Positions 10,680 through 21,763 of a DNA stretch of 64,000 nt are shown here, in pieces. The position numbers were made by a program, and so were the translations under genes. This DNA comes from Rhexocercosporidium sp. MPI-PUGE-AT-0058 (taxonomy: Eukaryota > Ascomycota > Leotiomycetes > Helotiales): assembly GCA_020746875.1 (NCBI GenBank), contig JAGTJL010000015.1, forward strand, positions 124,001 through 188,000, given 5' to 3'. The notes under the pieces were generated by a model that did no database searches, was not told the DNA's origin, and was given only the letters and a program-made list of their open reading frames with translations. Every line of letters begins with the position of its first letter. The stretch's first letter is position 1.

Positions 10680-12509
10680 ATGGGCCCTTCCTCCAAGGTC
10701 GCGCGTCAGGTTCGACAGCGCAAATTGAACAAAACAACCCCGCAATATGTCTCGAGAGAAGATGCATACGATCCCGAAGAGTACATTTCACTTCTAAATG
10801 TCTATCAAGGGGGTGCGAGTGGCGTTGAGGCCTCCGAGGAAAAGGCACGTTATCACCTCCCATTCACGTGCTGACCGCATCCACCCAGTCACATGACTAA
10901 TTCTGCCCTAGGAGTACCATCTTCAAGCCGCATTGAAGACAACTACTAGCTCAACTGCCAAGGAGATCGAAGAGATCCCAGCACCTCCTGCTGAAGAAGG
11001 AAAAGACATCGATTATGATGCCCTCTACAGCCTGAAATACCAGAAACCCACCACATATATCCGTACCTCCCAGACCGTCGAAGAATGCACTGGTGTCCAG
11101 TATAACATGACCACAGAGGACGATGTCTTTCTCAAAGCCTACAACCAGAAGAAGCCTCAAGGATCAAAATGCTCAGAGGATGATTTTGAGAAGTTGATGG
11201 AGATCTTCGAGGACAAACATGACTCTGAGATTCCCTTCGCATCGATAGATGGGACCATCTTACCCTATGATGACATGAAATCCCTCATTACCCAGCGATT
11301 CGCAGGCCGAGCTCTGCCTTACGCAAAGGATGTTTTTGAATACTGGAAGGGCCGCAGACAGGCCACTAACAACCATCCACTGCAACCAAGACTAAAGGAG
11401 GAGGTCGACCAAAACAAAGATGATACCGATCCATATGTCTGCTTCAGACGTCGGGATGTTCGACAGACTAGGAAAACAAGAGCTCGTGATACTCAGAGTG
11501 TGGAGAAGTTGAAGAAATTGAGAAGGGAGCTGGAGGAAGCGAACTCGCTTGTTGTGCTCGCCTATGAAAGAGAGTTGTCAAAACAACAATTCGTGCAGCT
11601 CGAAAAGAACATCTTTGTGGAACGAGCCAAGGTGAAGGAAGCCAAGGTTAGACTTGGTATCAAGACTGATGATGATGATCTTCTCATCAACCAAAGAGTA
11701 CGTCGATACTTCGTTGGCTCCTTGATACTGCTAACGAACTGCAGCCACAGAAGAGAAAGGTCGCCGACTTCGCTCAACCTGCCCGTCTACCTGGTTCGCA
11801 AATGCGCTTCCAGGGCAGACCTGAAGGCAAAGCCCTTGATACTGAGCTCTTGTTGTTAAGTGACTTGATGGCCCAAAAGGAGAATGCTCTGCAGGTAGAG
11901 ATTGAGGAGAAAGCCCAACAACACCGGAAGTGGAACCTGGGCCATGTTGATCTGACCCGAGAGCCATTATCGCCAGTGCACGGCCAAGGTTCCGAGATGG
12001 GTTTCCGACCCGCGACAGCCCAGTATCAATATCTGATGACTCCTCCCTCTTCCGTAACATCAGACTCCTTCGACCATCCATCTCCAGCCCAAGAAAAGCC
12101 AGAGCCTTTCTCGTTTCGATATAGTTCTCCTCCAGAAGAAGATGAACCTCGCGGACAGCCGGCTTATCGGAGACGGATCGGTAGAGGAGGTCGACTCTGG
12201 ATTGATCGTAGAGGAATGACTGCGCCACATAAGGGTGTAGATTCCGAGATGTCAGATCGCTGGAAGTATGACCAAGATGAGGACGATGAGCAACCCGTTT
12301 ATGAGATGGACCCTTATGATACCAAGGCTCTTCGATTTCGTGCAACCATCCCCTTCCCTGCTCACCTGAACCCACAAAATCAGCGTCCTCGACCGGATGA
12401 GAGGTCGTCGATCCAGCAAGCCAGAACTACTGGTGGCAGTCAAGCAAACCGAGCAGGTGCGACTACACAACAAGCAACTGCGCAACCACAACCTCAAGCG
12501 CCCACTTGA
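10680..12509 (+). CDS. EPL1: Enhancer of polycomb-like protein 1 (NuA4 subunit)
   Basis: Scaffold subunit of the NuA4 histone H4/H2A acetyltransferase, anchoring the Piccolo module (Esa1, Yng2, Eaf6) to nucleosomes. Exons 10680-10844, 10912-11697, 11745-12509; 571 residues. The N-terminal EPcA region is clear: basic VRQRKLNK, then EEYHLQAALK formed across intron 1, the acidic EEIPAPPAEE, and the conserved SEDDFEKLMEIFED. A coiled-coil-like stretch with KLKKLRRELEEA follows, and a disordered Q/P-rich tail. Intron 1 (10845-10911) can only keep the frame with a GC donor (AAG|GCACGT) and the acceptor CCCTAG; the nearby GT (GTTATC) shifts frame or meets a stop. Intron 2 is 47 nt. It is convergent with the RKM4-like gene downstream. 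Confidence 0.96.
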
Positions 12510-12941
12510 ACCCCTTGAAGCCCAACATTTCTCACCACCACTCACACAACCCTCACACAACACACGTGCTTGTTGCACATTATGTATATCATGGTTCTTT
12601 GCAGGGCATCACTTACAGATGTTCCTTTCTTGGTTTTGGATTGAAGGCGTTGTCCACGGGAATGGGCCAGCGCACAATTGTCGGAATATAGAGATATTAC
12701 CCCTAGGGGAAAGGAGACGAAAGGGTAGTCTGATGTAAATTTAGCACAGCTCACACGAGCTCAACCAAACAAAGAAAATGCCTTCAATGCGTACCTGTTT
12801 TCTGGATTTTCTAATCCTCGCACCCGTCCTGTCCTTTCTTGCCCTGTGAGCAGCTCCGTACACGATCTGACCGGTGCTGGGCGAACAACCCGGATGTGCC
12901 ACGCAATAAGATGTACTCAGCACGCCGTCGTTTCTTGACAA
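12510..12941. other. Convergent intergenic region EPL1 / RKM4
   Basis: 432 nt between two stop codons facing each other; expected to contain both 3' UTRs. No coding sequence seen. Confidence 0.6.
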
Positions 12942-14687
12942 TCACCTAAATCGACCCTTCTTTCTTCCTGTCGTGTTGTCCTCCACTTTTCTCTTTCCTT
13001 TGCTGCTTCGAGAGTCGGCTTCATTGATGGGGGGAGCATCTTGATTGAGTCGCATTTTCTTATCACTTCCTGAAAATGATTTGGCTTCTTGCATAGCCTT
13101 TTCCAAAACTAGTTTCTCGCCGAGTCGCACTTGAATAGCCATGGCTTGTCGATTTGTGAGATTTCCAGCTTTCAGAATGGCCCGATCTTCCTCGATACTT
13201 GTCGGGTAGTCTTTGGTTCGTGATTCAAGAACGATCGTCAATACTTGTCCAACTAGGGAAGTTGCAAGCTTAGACCAACTTGACATGGAGGTTTGCGACG
13301 ACTCGATTACGGCTAGGTTCTCTTCGTCAAGTAGGAGCAAATACAAGAGTCCAAGTAGTTCGTCTGGGATGCTTGGTCCGTCGGGTCCCGGGTGACAGAT
13401 GTCGTACGAATCTTCGTAGACACCTTCGCGTTGGGCCAACTCAACTCGTCGTTCTAGCTGTTCACGACTCAGTGGTTGTAGAGGTTGTCCGGCGCTCAAC
13501 TGTTGTTCCTTAGCCAATGAAGAAAGAATCGATTGCGTTGAAACCTCAGCAACATCGTAGGAGGCGTAGTTATCCGTGGTATATCCATATCGGCGGAGAA
13601 GGTCCGACTGTGGGAGTTGCCCGTAATCGTTGAATATCTCATCTCCTCTTGAAATCTGCTTTATGCTCCTCATTTCCAAATCTTCGTTGTCGCAACACAG
13701 TCGGGCATTATTCCTGGCCGCATCGGCATTCTAACACAGGAAGTCAGTATTTGATACGACTCTGAAAGTTGTGAAAAGATCGCTAGCAATGACCCGGAAA
13801 AGTCCCAGACAGGCCAGGTCAAACAGACGGCGGTGACTTACAAGCATATCCGCTAGAGGTATCATTGACAAAATCGTCTTTTCGTCCTCTCCGTCATCCG
13901 ATACCAAGTCGTCCCCTTCCTCGGCACGCTCATTCTCAGGGCCGTCCTGGCTCGCCTTCTCGGGTATATCGAATGCATAAGCCATGATTATAGATGCGAC
14001 TCGGTGGCACATCTCAACGCTCCCATTCTCTAACTTCAGAGGAGAGATATGTTGGGAGAACATAACCTCAGCCGCCGCTCGTCCGATCTTCTGTACCACC
14101 GTGCTGGCTTGTAGTTCCTGGAGCTCGGCTTCCGACCAGAAGACCAGGCTGTCGAGTTCGCGAGGTAGCAGCGCGAGGTATGGAGCCCATTTGGAATCTG
14201 GTCGTTGTCCTTCGGCGAGTATGATAGCAGTGAGAGCCTATGGTGGTGGTGGTGTTAACTCGAGATTTCGCAGAGCAGCGTGACAGAATATCATACCAGC
14301 CAGCTGGGCATTTCAAGAATGGCCGGAATAGTAGAGATATCAGAAGAATTGAGAGCTGTGGTTGTGTTGAGGACCGCCGACCTTGGGATGGAGAATAGAA
14401 CCTCGTCCTCCTCGATGTCCGCCAGCGCAACTAAGAAGAGTCAGTAAAGTGCAATATTTCCCGGGAACATAGGAACAAGAAGAAGCGCATAGCGAGTGAT
14501 GGTCTTTGATCGTGTTCGTAGAAGAATTATGGAGCCCTTAGGGAAGGAAATGGTACTGACCAAGCCCCCGTCCTCGACCATCTGACCGGAGATCAACTAA
14601 TGCGACTTTCGGACTCATAACAACACCGATGTTTGCCAGCCAAGCCAGAAAGGCGTCGGTCTTTGAGTCGAAGTCGTCACCGTCCAT
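12942..14687 (-). CDS. RKM4: SET-domain protein lysine methyltransferase, RKM4/SETD6-like
   Basis: Cytosolic/nuclear SET enzyme of the class that methylates ribosomal proteins (yeast Rkm4 acts on the large-subunit protein Rpl42). Exons 14561-14687, 14297-14430, 13842-14237, 12942-13730; 481 residues. The N terminus reads FLAWLANIGVVMSPKVALVD, then the split GRGRGLVALADIEEDEVLFS, the first SET motif. The catalytic end is SMIPLADMLNADAARNNA followed by RGDEIFNDYGQLPQSDLLRRYGY, the usual NDYG-type motif. The C-terminal ~200 residues match the Rubisco-LSMT-like substrate-binding region, and a basic tail GKRKVEDNTTGRKKGRFR could be a nuclear signal (inference). Introns are 130, 59 and 111 nt. It shares a 435-nt head-to-head promoter region with KAE1. 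Confidence 0.92.
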
Positions 14688-15122
14688 ATTTTGCTGGCTA
14701 TTGGGAACAAGAAGCTCTCGAGAAAAGTTGGGTGGTGAAGAAATCCGACTGAGGGAGAGAGGGAAACTGAGGTGATCTAAGAAAATCGAAGTTGACTTAC
14801 CTAAGCGAGACGAGGAAGGGCTGACAGCAACTTTTTCTCCACTTCTCACCAGCCACGCAGGCTCGCACAACTTTGTTTATATTATATTGTGTGTGTGTGA
14901 ATGTCTTCTGCAATTCTTAATAGCTAAGGAAAGTCAACGGGTTTAAATTATCTGTATAGTACAAGGCATCTCAGGTCCTAGGAAGAACGATCTGTGTTAA
15001 ACCATCTCCTTGAAATTGTCACTTAATCCTTATCGATTAGAATTTCTTTATCCAGAGCGCGGGGGGGAAGATCTATCTGACGCCAACTCCCCTCCCTCTT
15101 CAAAACACAACAAACTGCCAAA
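14688..15122. promoter_or_regulatory. Head-to-head promoter region RKM4 / KAE1
   Basis: 435 nt between divergent start codons, including a short GT-repeat (GTGTGTGTGTG near 14888) and AT-rich DNA near 14940-14960. No TATA box is obvious. Confidence 0.6.
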
Positions 15123-16172
15123 ATGATTGCCATAGGTCTTGAAGGCAGCGCCAACAAACTAGGAGTCGGCGTAATATCCCATCCTCCTAAAGGGAAACCG
15201 GCTTTAATTCTCTCCAATATCCGCCACACATTTGTCTCCCCGCCTGGAGAAGGCTTTCTGCCCAAGGATACGGCAAAACACCACCGATCATGGGTCGTCA
15301 AGCTCGTCAAGCAGGCCATGAGCCAAGCAGGGGTCACCATTAAAGATGTTGACTGTATATGCTACACGAAGGGTCCCGGAATGGGTGCTCCTCTCCAGAG
15401 CGTGGCTATTGCGGCGCGCATGCTTTCTTTACTGTGGGAGAAGGAACTTGTTGGTGTCAACCACTGCGTGGGCCACATTGAGATGGGACGGGAGATCACC
15501 GGTGCCCAGAACCCGGTGGTCTTGTATGTGAGTGGAGGAAATACACAAGTTATTGCGTACGCAGAGCAACGATATCGAATCTTTGGCGAGGCACTTGATA
15601 TTGCGGTCGGAAACTGTCTGGATCGCTTTGCACGCACTCTCGAAATCAGCAACGACCCTGCTCCAGGATACAATATCGAGCAGCTTGCGAAGAAGGGCAA
15701 AGTGCTCTTGGATCTACCGTATGCGGTGAAGGGGATGGACTGCTCTTTCGCGGGAATCCTGTCCAGTATCGATATATTGGCAGCAGAGCTCAAGGCGAAT
15801 CCGGAACAGAAGGACCCGATTACTGGAGAAGTAGTCACTACTGCGGATCTATGTTTTAGTCTGCAAGAGACGGTATATGCAATGTTGGTGGAGATCACGG
15901 AGAGGGCAATGGCACATGTCGGCAGCAATCAAGTGCTGATTGTTGGGGGTGTGGGCTGTAATGAGAGACTTCAGGAGATGATGGGATTGATGGCAAAGGA
16001 TAGGGGAGGTAATGTCTTCGCCACGGATGAACGGTTCTGCATCGACAATGGAATCATGATTGCTCATGCTGGATTATTGGCATACGAGACAGGCTTCAGA
16101 ACGCCTTTGGAGGACAGTACCTGTACACAGCGATTCAGGACAGATGAGGTGTTTGTCAAGTGGAGGGACTGA
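15123..16172 (+). CDS. KAE1: tRNA N6-adenosine threonylcarbamoyltransferase Kae1/OSGEP
   Basis: Catalytic subunit of the KEOPS/EKC complex, which transfers threonylcarbamoyl from TC-AMP to adenosine 37 of ANN-decoding tRNAs (t6A); also linked to telomere and transcription phenotypes in yeast. A single uninterrupted exon of 349 residues, the normal length. Signatures of the ASKHA fold are visible: the start [12 protein letters not shown], the metal-binding pair H114/H118 in [11 protein letters not shown], the nucleotide loop VSGGNTQV (136-143), and VGGVGCN plus the C-terminal [10 protein letters not shown]. It lacks a mitochondrial presequence, so it is the cytosolic/nuclear form rather than Qri7. 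It is the only intron-free gene in the window. It is convergent with the next gene, 98 nt between stops. Confidence 0.98.
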   Translation: MIAIGLEGSANKLGVGVISHPPKGKPALILSNIRHTFVSPPGEGFLPKDTAKHHRSWVVKLVKQAMSQAGVTIKDVDCICYTKGPGMGAPLQSVAIAARMLSLLWEKELVGVNHCVGHIEMGREITGAQNPVVLYVSGGNTQVIAYAEQRYRIFGEALDIAVGNCLDRFARTLEISNDPAPGYNIEQLAKKGKVLLDLPYAVKGMDCSFAGILSSIDILAAELKANPEQKDPITGEVVTTADLCFSLQETVYAMLVEITERAMAHVGSNQVLIVGGVGCNERLQEMMGLMAKDRGGNVFATDERFCIDNGIMIAHAGLLAYETGFRTPLEDSTCTQRFRTDEVFVKWRD

Positions 16173-16270
16173 GGAATCGCATCGAAGAAAGCTGTTCGAG
16201 GCTACACAGCATCACAGGCCAGCGCAATTTTTGGGCCAGTTCTCAACATTGAATCAGGTTTCAGGAACTA

Positions 16271-16820
16271 TCAAAACCCATCGAGATCATCCGAGTCATC
16301 CTCCTCAAGTATGGTCTGCCCTAGCAGGCCTTGGTCTCCCTTCTCCAGCCACTCGGCAAACTTCTCCATCTCAGGATCGTTTCGCAGATCACCCGAGTCG
16401 CCCTTGGTTGGAATCCGGTCCCATGCTTGGTCAAGCTTCTTCTGCTCACGTGCAGCCCGAACCGAAGCCGCGGATCGTCCTGTCTCTTCCGGAACAGCAG
16501 TCAAGTTGAAAACAGACACGAGAAGACTCGATGAGAAGTGGAGGATGAATCCAGTGGCGAGGCCTATGATAGCGGCAACGCCGAGGTAGATGTACATCGT
16601 CTTGGAGCGGGTTAGCTAGAATCCATGAAAGCACCCTTCCAGCAAGATTTTTGCGAACCTCAAATTTGGCTAAGAATTTCAATGGCAGGAGGAAAGCTGA
16701 CAGCATGTAGATCGTGAAGTTTACAAATGGTGCAAGACATGCCACTATCCACCAGAAAATCGTTGTAATGGGAAGAGAGACATAGTAGAACGTGATGTGC
16801 AGAACGGAGAGCCAATTCAT
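16271..16820 (-). CDS. Small fungal membrane protein of unknown function
   Basis: Two exons, 16659-16820 and 16271-16600, joined by a 58-nt intron (GTTCGC..CTCCAAG) to give 163 residues. Two hydrophobic segments are evident: roughly residues 5-48 (a long stretch that may be one or two helices, HITFYYVSLPITTIFWW onward) and residues 55-85 (MYIYLGVAAIIGLATGFIL). The remaining half is hydrophilic and ends in a very acidic tail (LEEDDSDDLDGF). A short EVRAAREQKK-like basic/alanine segment (SVRAAREQKKLDQAWDRIP) links them. I recognise the pattern as a conserved fungal hypothetical but know no function. The frame continuing across the splice and the sharp soluble/membrane partition support its being real. 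Confidence 0.8.
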
Positions 16821-17046
16821 GGTTATGATGGATGCGCGGTGTTGATGTCAAAGACTGCCTGTCGTGAACATCTCGGCCTTATATTTTCGGGATGACGCGT
16901 TGTCAAGTGAATTGTTGACTGTTGATGATGCAGGTGCAGGTGCTGGTGCAGATGACAGACACGGCTTTCAAAGACGATTGTTGAGATGGGCTGATGAAGT
17001 CAAGGCGAGGCTGAGGCTGAGAAATGCACGGGATGCCCTGGTGTGG

Positions 17047-17080
17047 TGAGGGGGAGGAGGAGGGGGAGGAGGAGGAGGGG
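17047..17080. repeat. GGA-rich purine tract
   Basis: Nearly pure G/A run of GAGG and GGA units on the + strand, in the divergent promoter region. Confidence 0.85.
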
Positions 17081-17330
17081 TTGTTGGTTGGCGAGATTTG
17101 GCGGGTCTGGGCGAGCTGCCTTCTTGTTGGTTGGTTGGGGTCCGGGTTGGGAATAGCATCATCTTCTGCATTTCTGCCCCTTTCTGATATACATCATCAT
17201 CCTGTCTCCCAGCATCCTTACTGGCAGCCTGCACATGCACCACACCTCCAACAGAACCCAACACAATACGGAGAACAGTACAGTGTCAATGTAGAACATT
17301 CCGACGCTTGTCCGCCGACCCAGCCCAGCT

Positions 17331-17359
17331 CATCCCATCCCATCCCATCCCATCCCATC
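17331..17359. repeat. CATCC pentamer repeat
   Basis: Five to six perfect copies of CATCC about 180 nt before the SNF1 beta start codon. Confidence 0.9.
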
Positions 17360-17538
17360 AACCCCTCCATCCATCGTGTCACCACGGCAAAGGCAGAGCG
17401 ACCTGTCGCCCCCGCAGCATACTTGCCTATAGTATAGCACAGTACCGTACTTACATTCCCCCATCACATCAATATCGCATCAATATCGCACCTACCGCTA
17501 CCTCTCCCACCGCCCTACCGTCCTCCCTCGAAATCACC

Positions 17539-19140
17539 ATGGGCAACAACCCTTCCACAAACTCGAAGTCGCACTCGGCCTCGTCTTCACCTTCACCCTC
17601 CAGCCATGAATCTTCCACCACCGCCAATTCACATTCGCATTCCCATTCGCATTCCCATTCCCGCCCCTCCTCCACGCGACGAGATCCCCGCAATCTGATT
17701 CAAGCACAACGAGCTCCTGCAGAGCCGTCTCTAGCCCAGGCTCGTGGAACCACTGCCCATCGTACACGCAACTCGCTGTCACAGTCGCAGACGCAGATGC
17801 AGTCACAGCTCCAGTCCCATACTGCTCCACCGCAAGCGCCATCGAGTCAGAATAGCAATACGCCATCCCCCTCCAACCACAGCAGCGAGACCCAGATGGG
17901 TGCGCAGCAATCCAAAGAAGAGCCCAAGGTGGAAACGACGGACCAGCCCAGCAAACCCGTCGATGTCCCCGTCCCTGCTCCCAACGTTGACGCGACCTCA
18001 TTACGATCATACTCTCAATCTATCGAACCCTCTGGCCCACCGGCAACACAAGACATGTCCTACCATCTCACTCGCCCTCCGCGGCTGCCACTCCCAATCG
18101 AGGAGGAGGTCCACACTCCAGGATCCCCCATCATCGCCCCCACAGATATAGATGCTCCAGTGATGGATATAGAGGCTTTGGACCACGAGACTCTGGCCCG
18201 ACGAGCATCTGCTCTTAGCACCACTACGGTTGACGAGGAAGATGCGGAGGAGTTGCGAATCGACAAGAACAAGGCGACTGTTCCAACCCCGTTGGAGTGG
18301 AAGATAGAAGGAGCAGAGCAGAAAGTCTACGTGACTGGTACGATCTTCCAATGGAACAAGAAGTACCGTCTACATGCCGTGTAAGTGAAGCTTTGACACC
18401 CCCAACACTCAAATCTTCAGCTTGAACCTGAACTCACAATCTAAAGCAATGGTCAGCCGGGTATTTTGAGAGCTATCGTTCATGTCAAGCCAGGAACCCA
18501 TCATATCAGGTTCATTGTTGACGGTGTTATGCAATGCTCCAAGCATATTCCAACTACTGTGGATTTTGGCAATAACTTGGTGAACTACATTGAAGTTAGC
18601 GCAGATGATATTCCTCAAGAAGTTCCAGCTGGAGTTCAGGCAACGGGTGCTCCGGTTTCACGTGGTGATACAGCAGCGACAGAGACCCCAAAAGATGAGA
18701 AAAAGGCACCAGAAGAGGCAGACGATTCAAAAGCACCCAAGCCTCCAAGAACTAAGCCAGTCTTGCCACCCGGGCGCTACTTATCACAGGTGCCACAATA
18801 CCTGCTTGATCTCGACAAAGCGGAGGATTCTTCAGCTTACCAATACGCAGCTGCTGCGATTGAGAAGCTTCCAACACCACCTAGTCTTCCTGGATTCTTA
18901 GGCAAGCCAATCCTTAATGCGGCTACGCCGATGAAGGATGATAACAGTGTCTTGACCATGCCAAACCACACTGTACTCAACCACTTGGCTACCAGCAGCA
19001 TCAAAAACAACGTACTTGCAGTCTCGGCTACGACCAGATATAAGAGAAAGGTGAACTAACTGGGATAATATTTGAGATAATGCTAATACGATCTACAGTA
19101 CGTCACCACGATCATGTATAAACCTACGGGAGAGGACTGA
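17539..19140 (+). CDS. SIP2: SNF1/AMPK beta subunit (Sip2/Gal83 type)
   Basis: Scaffold and targeting subunit of the SNF1 (AMPK) kinase, joining the catalytic alpha and regulatory gamma subunits in glucose-starvation signalling. Exons 17539-18380, 18447-19050, 19099-19140; 495 residues. The start MGNNPSTNS is a myristoylation-type N terminus. Residues ~10-240 are low-complexity S/H/Q/P, including a perfect Ser-His run. The CBM48 glycogen-binding domain spans about 250-340 (LEWKIEGAEQKVYVTGTIF, then GTHHIRFIVDG after intron 1). The C-terminal ASC domain spans ~385-495, starting near PPGRYLSQVPQYL and ending KYVTTIMYKPTGED, where the last 14 codons come from a 42-nt exon. The start at 17539 is chosen because upstream in-frame sequence has no ATG. 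Confidence 0.96.
17631..17668 (+). repeat. In-frame CATTC(C/G) repeat encoding Ser-His run
   Basis: Within the SNF1 beta N-terminal region, a 6-nt repeat TCGCAT/TCCCAT encodes alternating Ser-His (about six units). The homogeneous codon use suggests recent slippage. Confidence 0.85.
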
Positions 19141-19681
19141 AAAGCCGATTAACCAAAATGTTCACGATACTGGGCAAGGGGGCGCTCATGAGAGCAAAGT
19201 GACATGGTATCTCCACTCTTATGTAGGAATAATTGCCTTTGCAGATATCTGCATCTTTGGAAGGCCGGGATGCCTGAGTTCACGAAGTCTAAGCGAGGAG
19301 AAGAAGAAGAAGAGATGTGTGCTCGGATGATGATATGCACTAGAAGAAATCTCATATGAAGTCAAAAGTCAATCTTGGAACTATGCAATGTGAAATCTTT
19401 ATTTTGAGACACTTTGAGACCCCGCTCCAAAGGATGTTCTTCAGTATCCTCCATCCACTTGATCCAGAAGGTAATATAGCGTACCTGTCAATGATCAATT
19501 AAGTTCTTGTAGGCCCAAGGTCTCTTACTTCTCTAGTACTCTAGCTTATCAATGAACATTTGTGATGCCCGTCTCTCGGAATTTCTGTCTCCCTCTCTCT
19601 CCTCCAGCTCTCTCTCATCTAGGTCATAGCTACCTAGCCATCGAATTCTCAACGCCCAAGTCCCAAATCCCAACATCCCCA
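19141..19681. other. Convergent intergenic region SNF1 beta / P450-like
   Basis: 541 nt between stops facing each other; expected 3' UTRs. No coding sequence seen. Confidence 0.6.
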
Positions 19682-21386
19682 TCAACCCATCCACTCAAAT
19701 TTCCTCCTCTTAATCCTAACCCTCAAATCACCCGCCGGCACAGCAACACCACCACCGGCTATCCACAGCTTCTCAGGTACCTTCCACCCCGCCCCTTTCT
19801 CCACTGGTTCGAAATCCCAGAAGACTAATATTCCAGCTACGAGTGCTAGAGTGGCTTGTTCTATGAGTGTATAGCTTTTGTTGAGTGACGCATCTTCTTT
19901 CTCACTTCCTCCCGTTAAGCTCAATCCCGGCGACGTCGTTGAAAGAAAACGCTCCGCATCAAACGTCTCCGGGAACGCAATTCCCTCGCCATTCCCCATT
20001 CTACCTCCACTCACAGACGTCCACTTCCGATCTACCAACCTCAACGTCTCCAGGAACGTCGATCTCAGCAGCGGACATTTCGTCGTCAGCCCTTCGAGTG
20101 AGAGAGCTAGTTTCGGCGCTTCGGAAATGGCGCCTATGGAGAAGGGTTTGGCTACTTTGGCGTAGGGTGTGATTTCGGTGCGGATGAGAGGAAGGAGGTT
20201 GGGCGTGGAGAGGATGTGGAGGATTTGCCAGAGGGGCAGGAGAGTGGGGTGGGCTAAGAGGGAGTGTAGGATCTGGGTGCTGCTGGTCAGGTGTTGTTCT
20301 TTAAATCCGAGTGAGAGTAGAGGGACAACGTGGACAGAAGAGGGGCAGAACGTACAGTTATATCTCCTCGTTCTTTGATCTCGAATTTGCGTTCTGTCCA
20401 ACAATTTTTAGTTATACGTCACGGAAACGGATTCTACAGTGTACAGAAAGTGAAGCATACCTCTGTAAATCTCGTTCCTCTTTCTCACCAACAAACTCAC
20501 ATCCTCAAGATCTCCCCACGTCGAATCAGCACCACCACCCATGTCCCTCGTACTCTCATCCAGAACTCTCTGAACATCATCTAAAGCAGTCCACACTCTC
20601 GACCGCGCAATATGCGCCTTCACCACACCCGGCCACGGCGTCCACGGCGGTAAATTCCTGAGTAAATAACTCCTACCTAGATCTAGCTCATTCATATCCT
20701 GTAAGATACTAGGATGTTTCTCTAAGAGTGCATGGCCAAAGGCAGCCGGGATGAGAGCATGGCCCATCATAGAGCGGATGAGGGATGGGAGGTTGAGTTC
20801 TGTTTCTAAAGGTGAGAGGAATTGGGTTTGGGCGTGGTGTTCCCAGGGTTGGAGGTCAATGGGCGTGGATATGAAGGAGATCATCTGGGGGATATTGCGT
20901 TCGAGATTTTTGAGTGATATTTTCAGGATGGTGGTCTTGTGTGGCTCGTCGAGGATGAAGCGATTGCAGGAGTTGAGCTCCTTGTTTTTTTGGTCAGTGG
21001 GATGATTGATTCAGTGAGAAAGATCTTACTTCTGAGGCTTTCTGATACTTCTCTTCACTCCGTTTAGGTATCCCGAAGAACTAGAATCATCGTATCAGTC
21101 CTCTCATGTCTCTCATATGATCGAACCGAGCTCTCACACTTTCCAGAACTCTCCACGGCACGGGCTGGAAAAGCACCATCCATGAATTATTCTCTTGCTC
21201 TTCCTCGGGGTCCACAGGGCCCCCAATGAGTAATAATTGAGCTGTGAGGAATATGAGGAGAGGGCCGAGGAGGAGAGTGGCTAGGATGAGTGGCGGGATG
21301 GGTATTGAGTCCCATATTTTTGAGAGGAAGCTGTGCCCCTGAGGTGGACGATCTGTGGAGGGAGCTGGCTTGTAAAAGTCGTCCAT
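19682..21386 (-). CDS. Cytochrome P450-like protein lacking the heme-ligand cysteine
   Basis: Exons 21138-21386, 21030-21080, 20461-20980, 20330-20393 (3' end uncertain), 19682-20279; 493 residues with this model. An N-terminal membrane anchor (PPLILATLLLGPLLIFL) precedes a P450-like body: FFGIPKRSEEKYQ, FILDEPHKTTILK, the I-helix-like SLLAHPTLLPLWQILHILS, the K-helix ExxR as ETLR (372-375), and PETFDAERFL (398-407), the F-x-x-RF element. The next section should hold the Fx2Gx2xCxG heme loop; instead it reads TTSPGLSLTGGSEKEDASLN and runs directly into the L-helix-like TLIEQATLALVAG. There is no cysteine after residue 363. The meander before PETF is also shortened. So the fold family is recognised, but ordinary thiolate-heme chemistry is not expected. 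The splice after ERGDIT is ambiguous. Confidence 0.72.
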
Positions 21387-21763
21387 TTTGGTGGGATGGA
21401 GTTGGAGGTTCACAGTATTATGAGATTGTATGCATTGATGGTAGTTTTGAAATGCTTTTCGTCAGTGGATGTTGTTAAAAAGATTGGATGCGATAGATTG
21501 TATGGTTCGAGAGAGGTCGCTTAACATTTAGGAGCGGCTAGATCCGATTCGACGAGTATTTTATCGCTAGACATCAACTAAAACAAATCGATCACACAGA
21601 ACATCAACATTTGAATTCTAGCAATTCAACTTTGACCCTCGCCCATTATTGGTCTCTTTCTAACACCGAGCCGTAGACCTTCTACTACACCGAAACCTGC
21701 CTGCCTCAAAATCAATCTCACCATCTTGTCCATCCACTCCAGCTCTAACCCGTCTCCCCCACC
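21387..21763. promoter_or_regulatory. Head-to-head promoter region P450-like / HAM1
   Basis: 377 nt between divergent start codons. AT-rich with no distinct element that I can name. Confidence 0.55.

Larger units (their letters stand above)
16821..17538. promoter_or_regulatory. Head-to-head region between small membrane protein and SNF1 beta
   Basis: 718 nt between divergent starts. Contains a purine tract of GGA units (17047-17080) and a CCCAT pentamer repeat (17331-17359). It should contain both promoters and the SNF1 beta leader. Confidence 0.6.

Noticed and set aside
15362..15928. 188-codon antisense frame inside KAE1
   Set aside because: Opposite strand of a conserved coding exon; no recognisable motif, explained by codon bias of the real gene.
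17308..17538. 77-codon in-frame extension upstream of SNF1 beta
   Set aside because: No ATG in the extension (it opens with TTG); a myristoylation-type MGNN start at 17539 is a better start.
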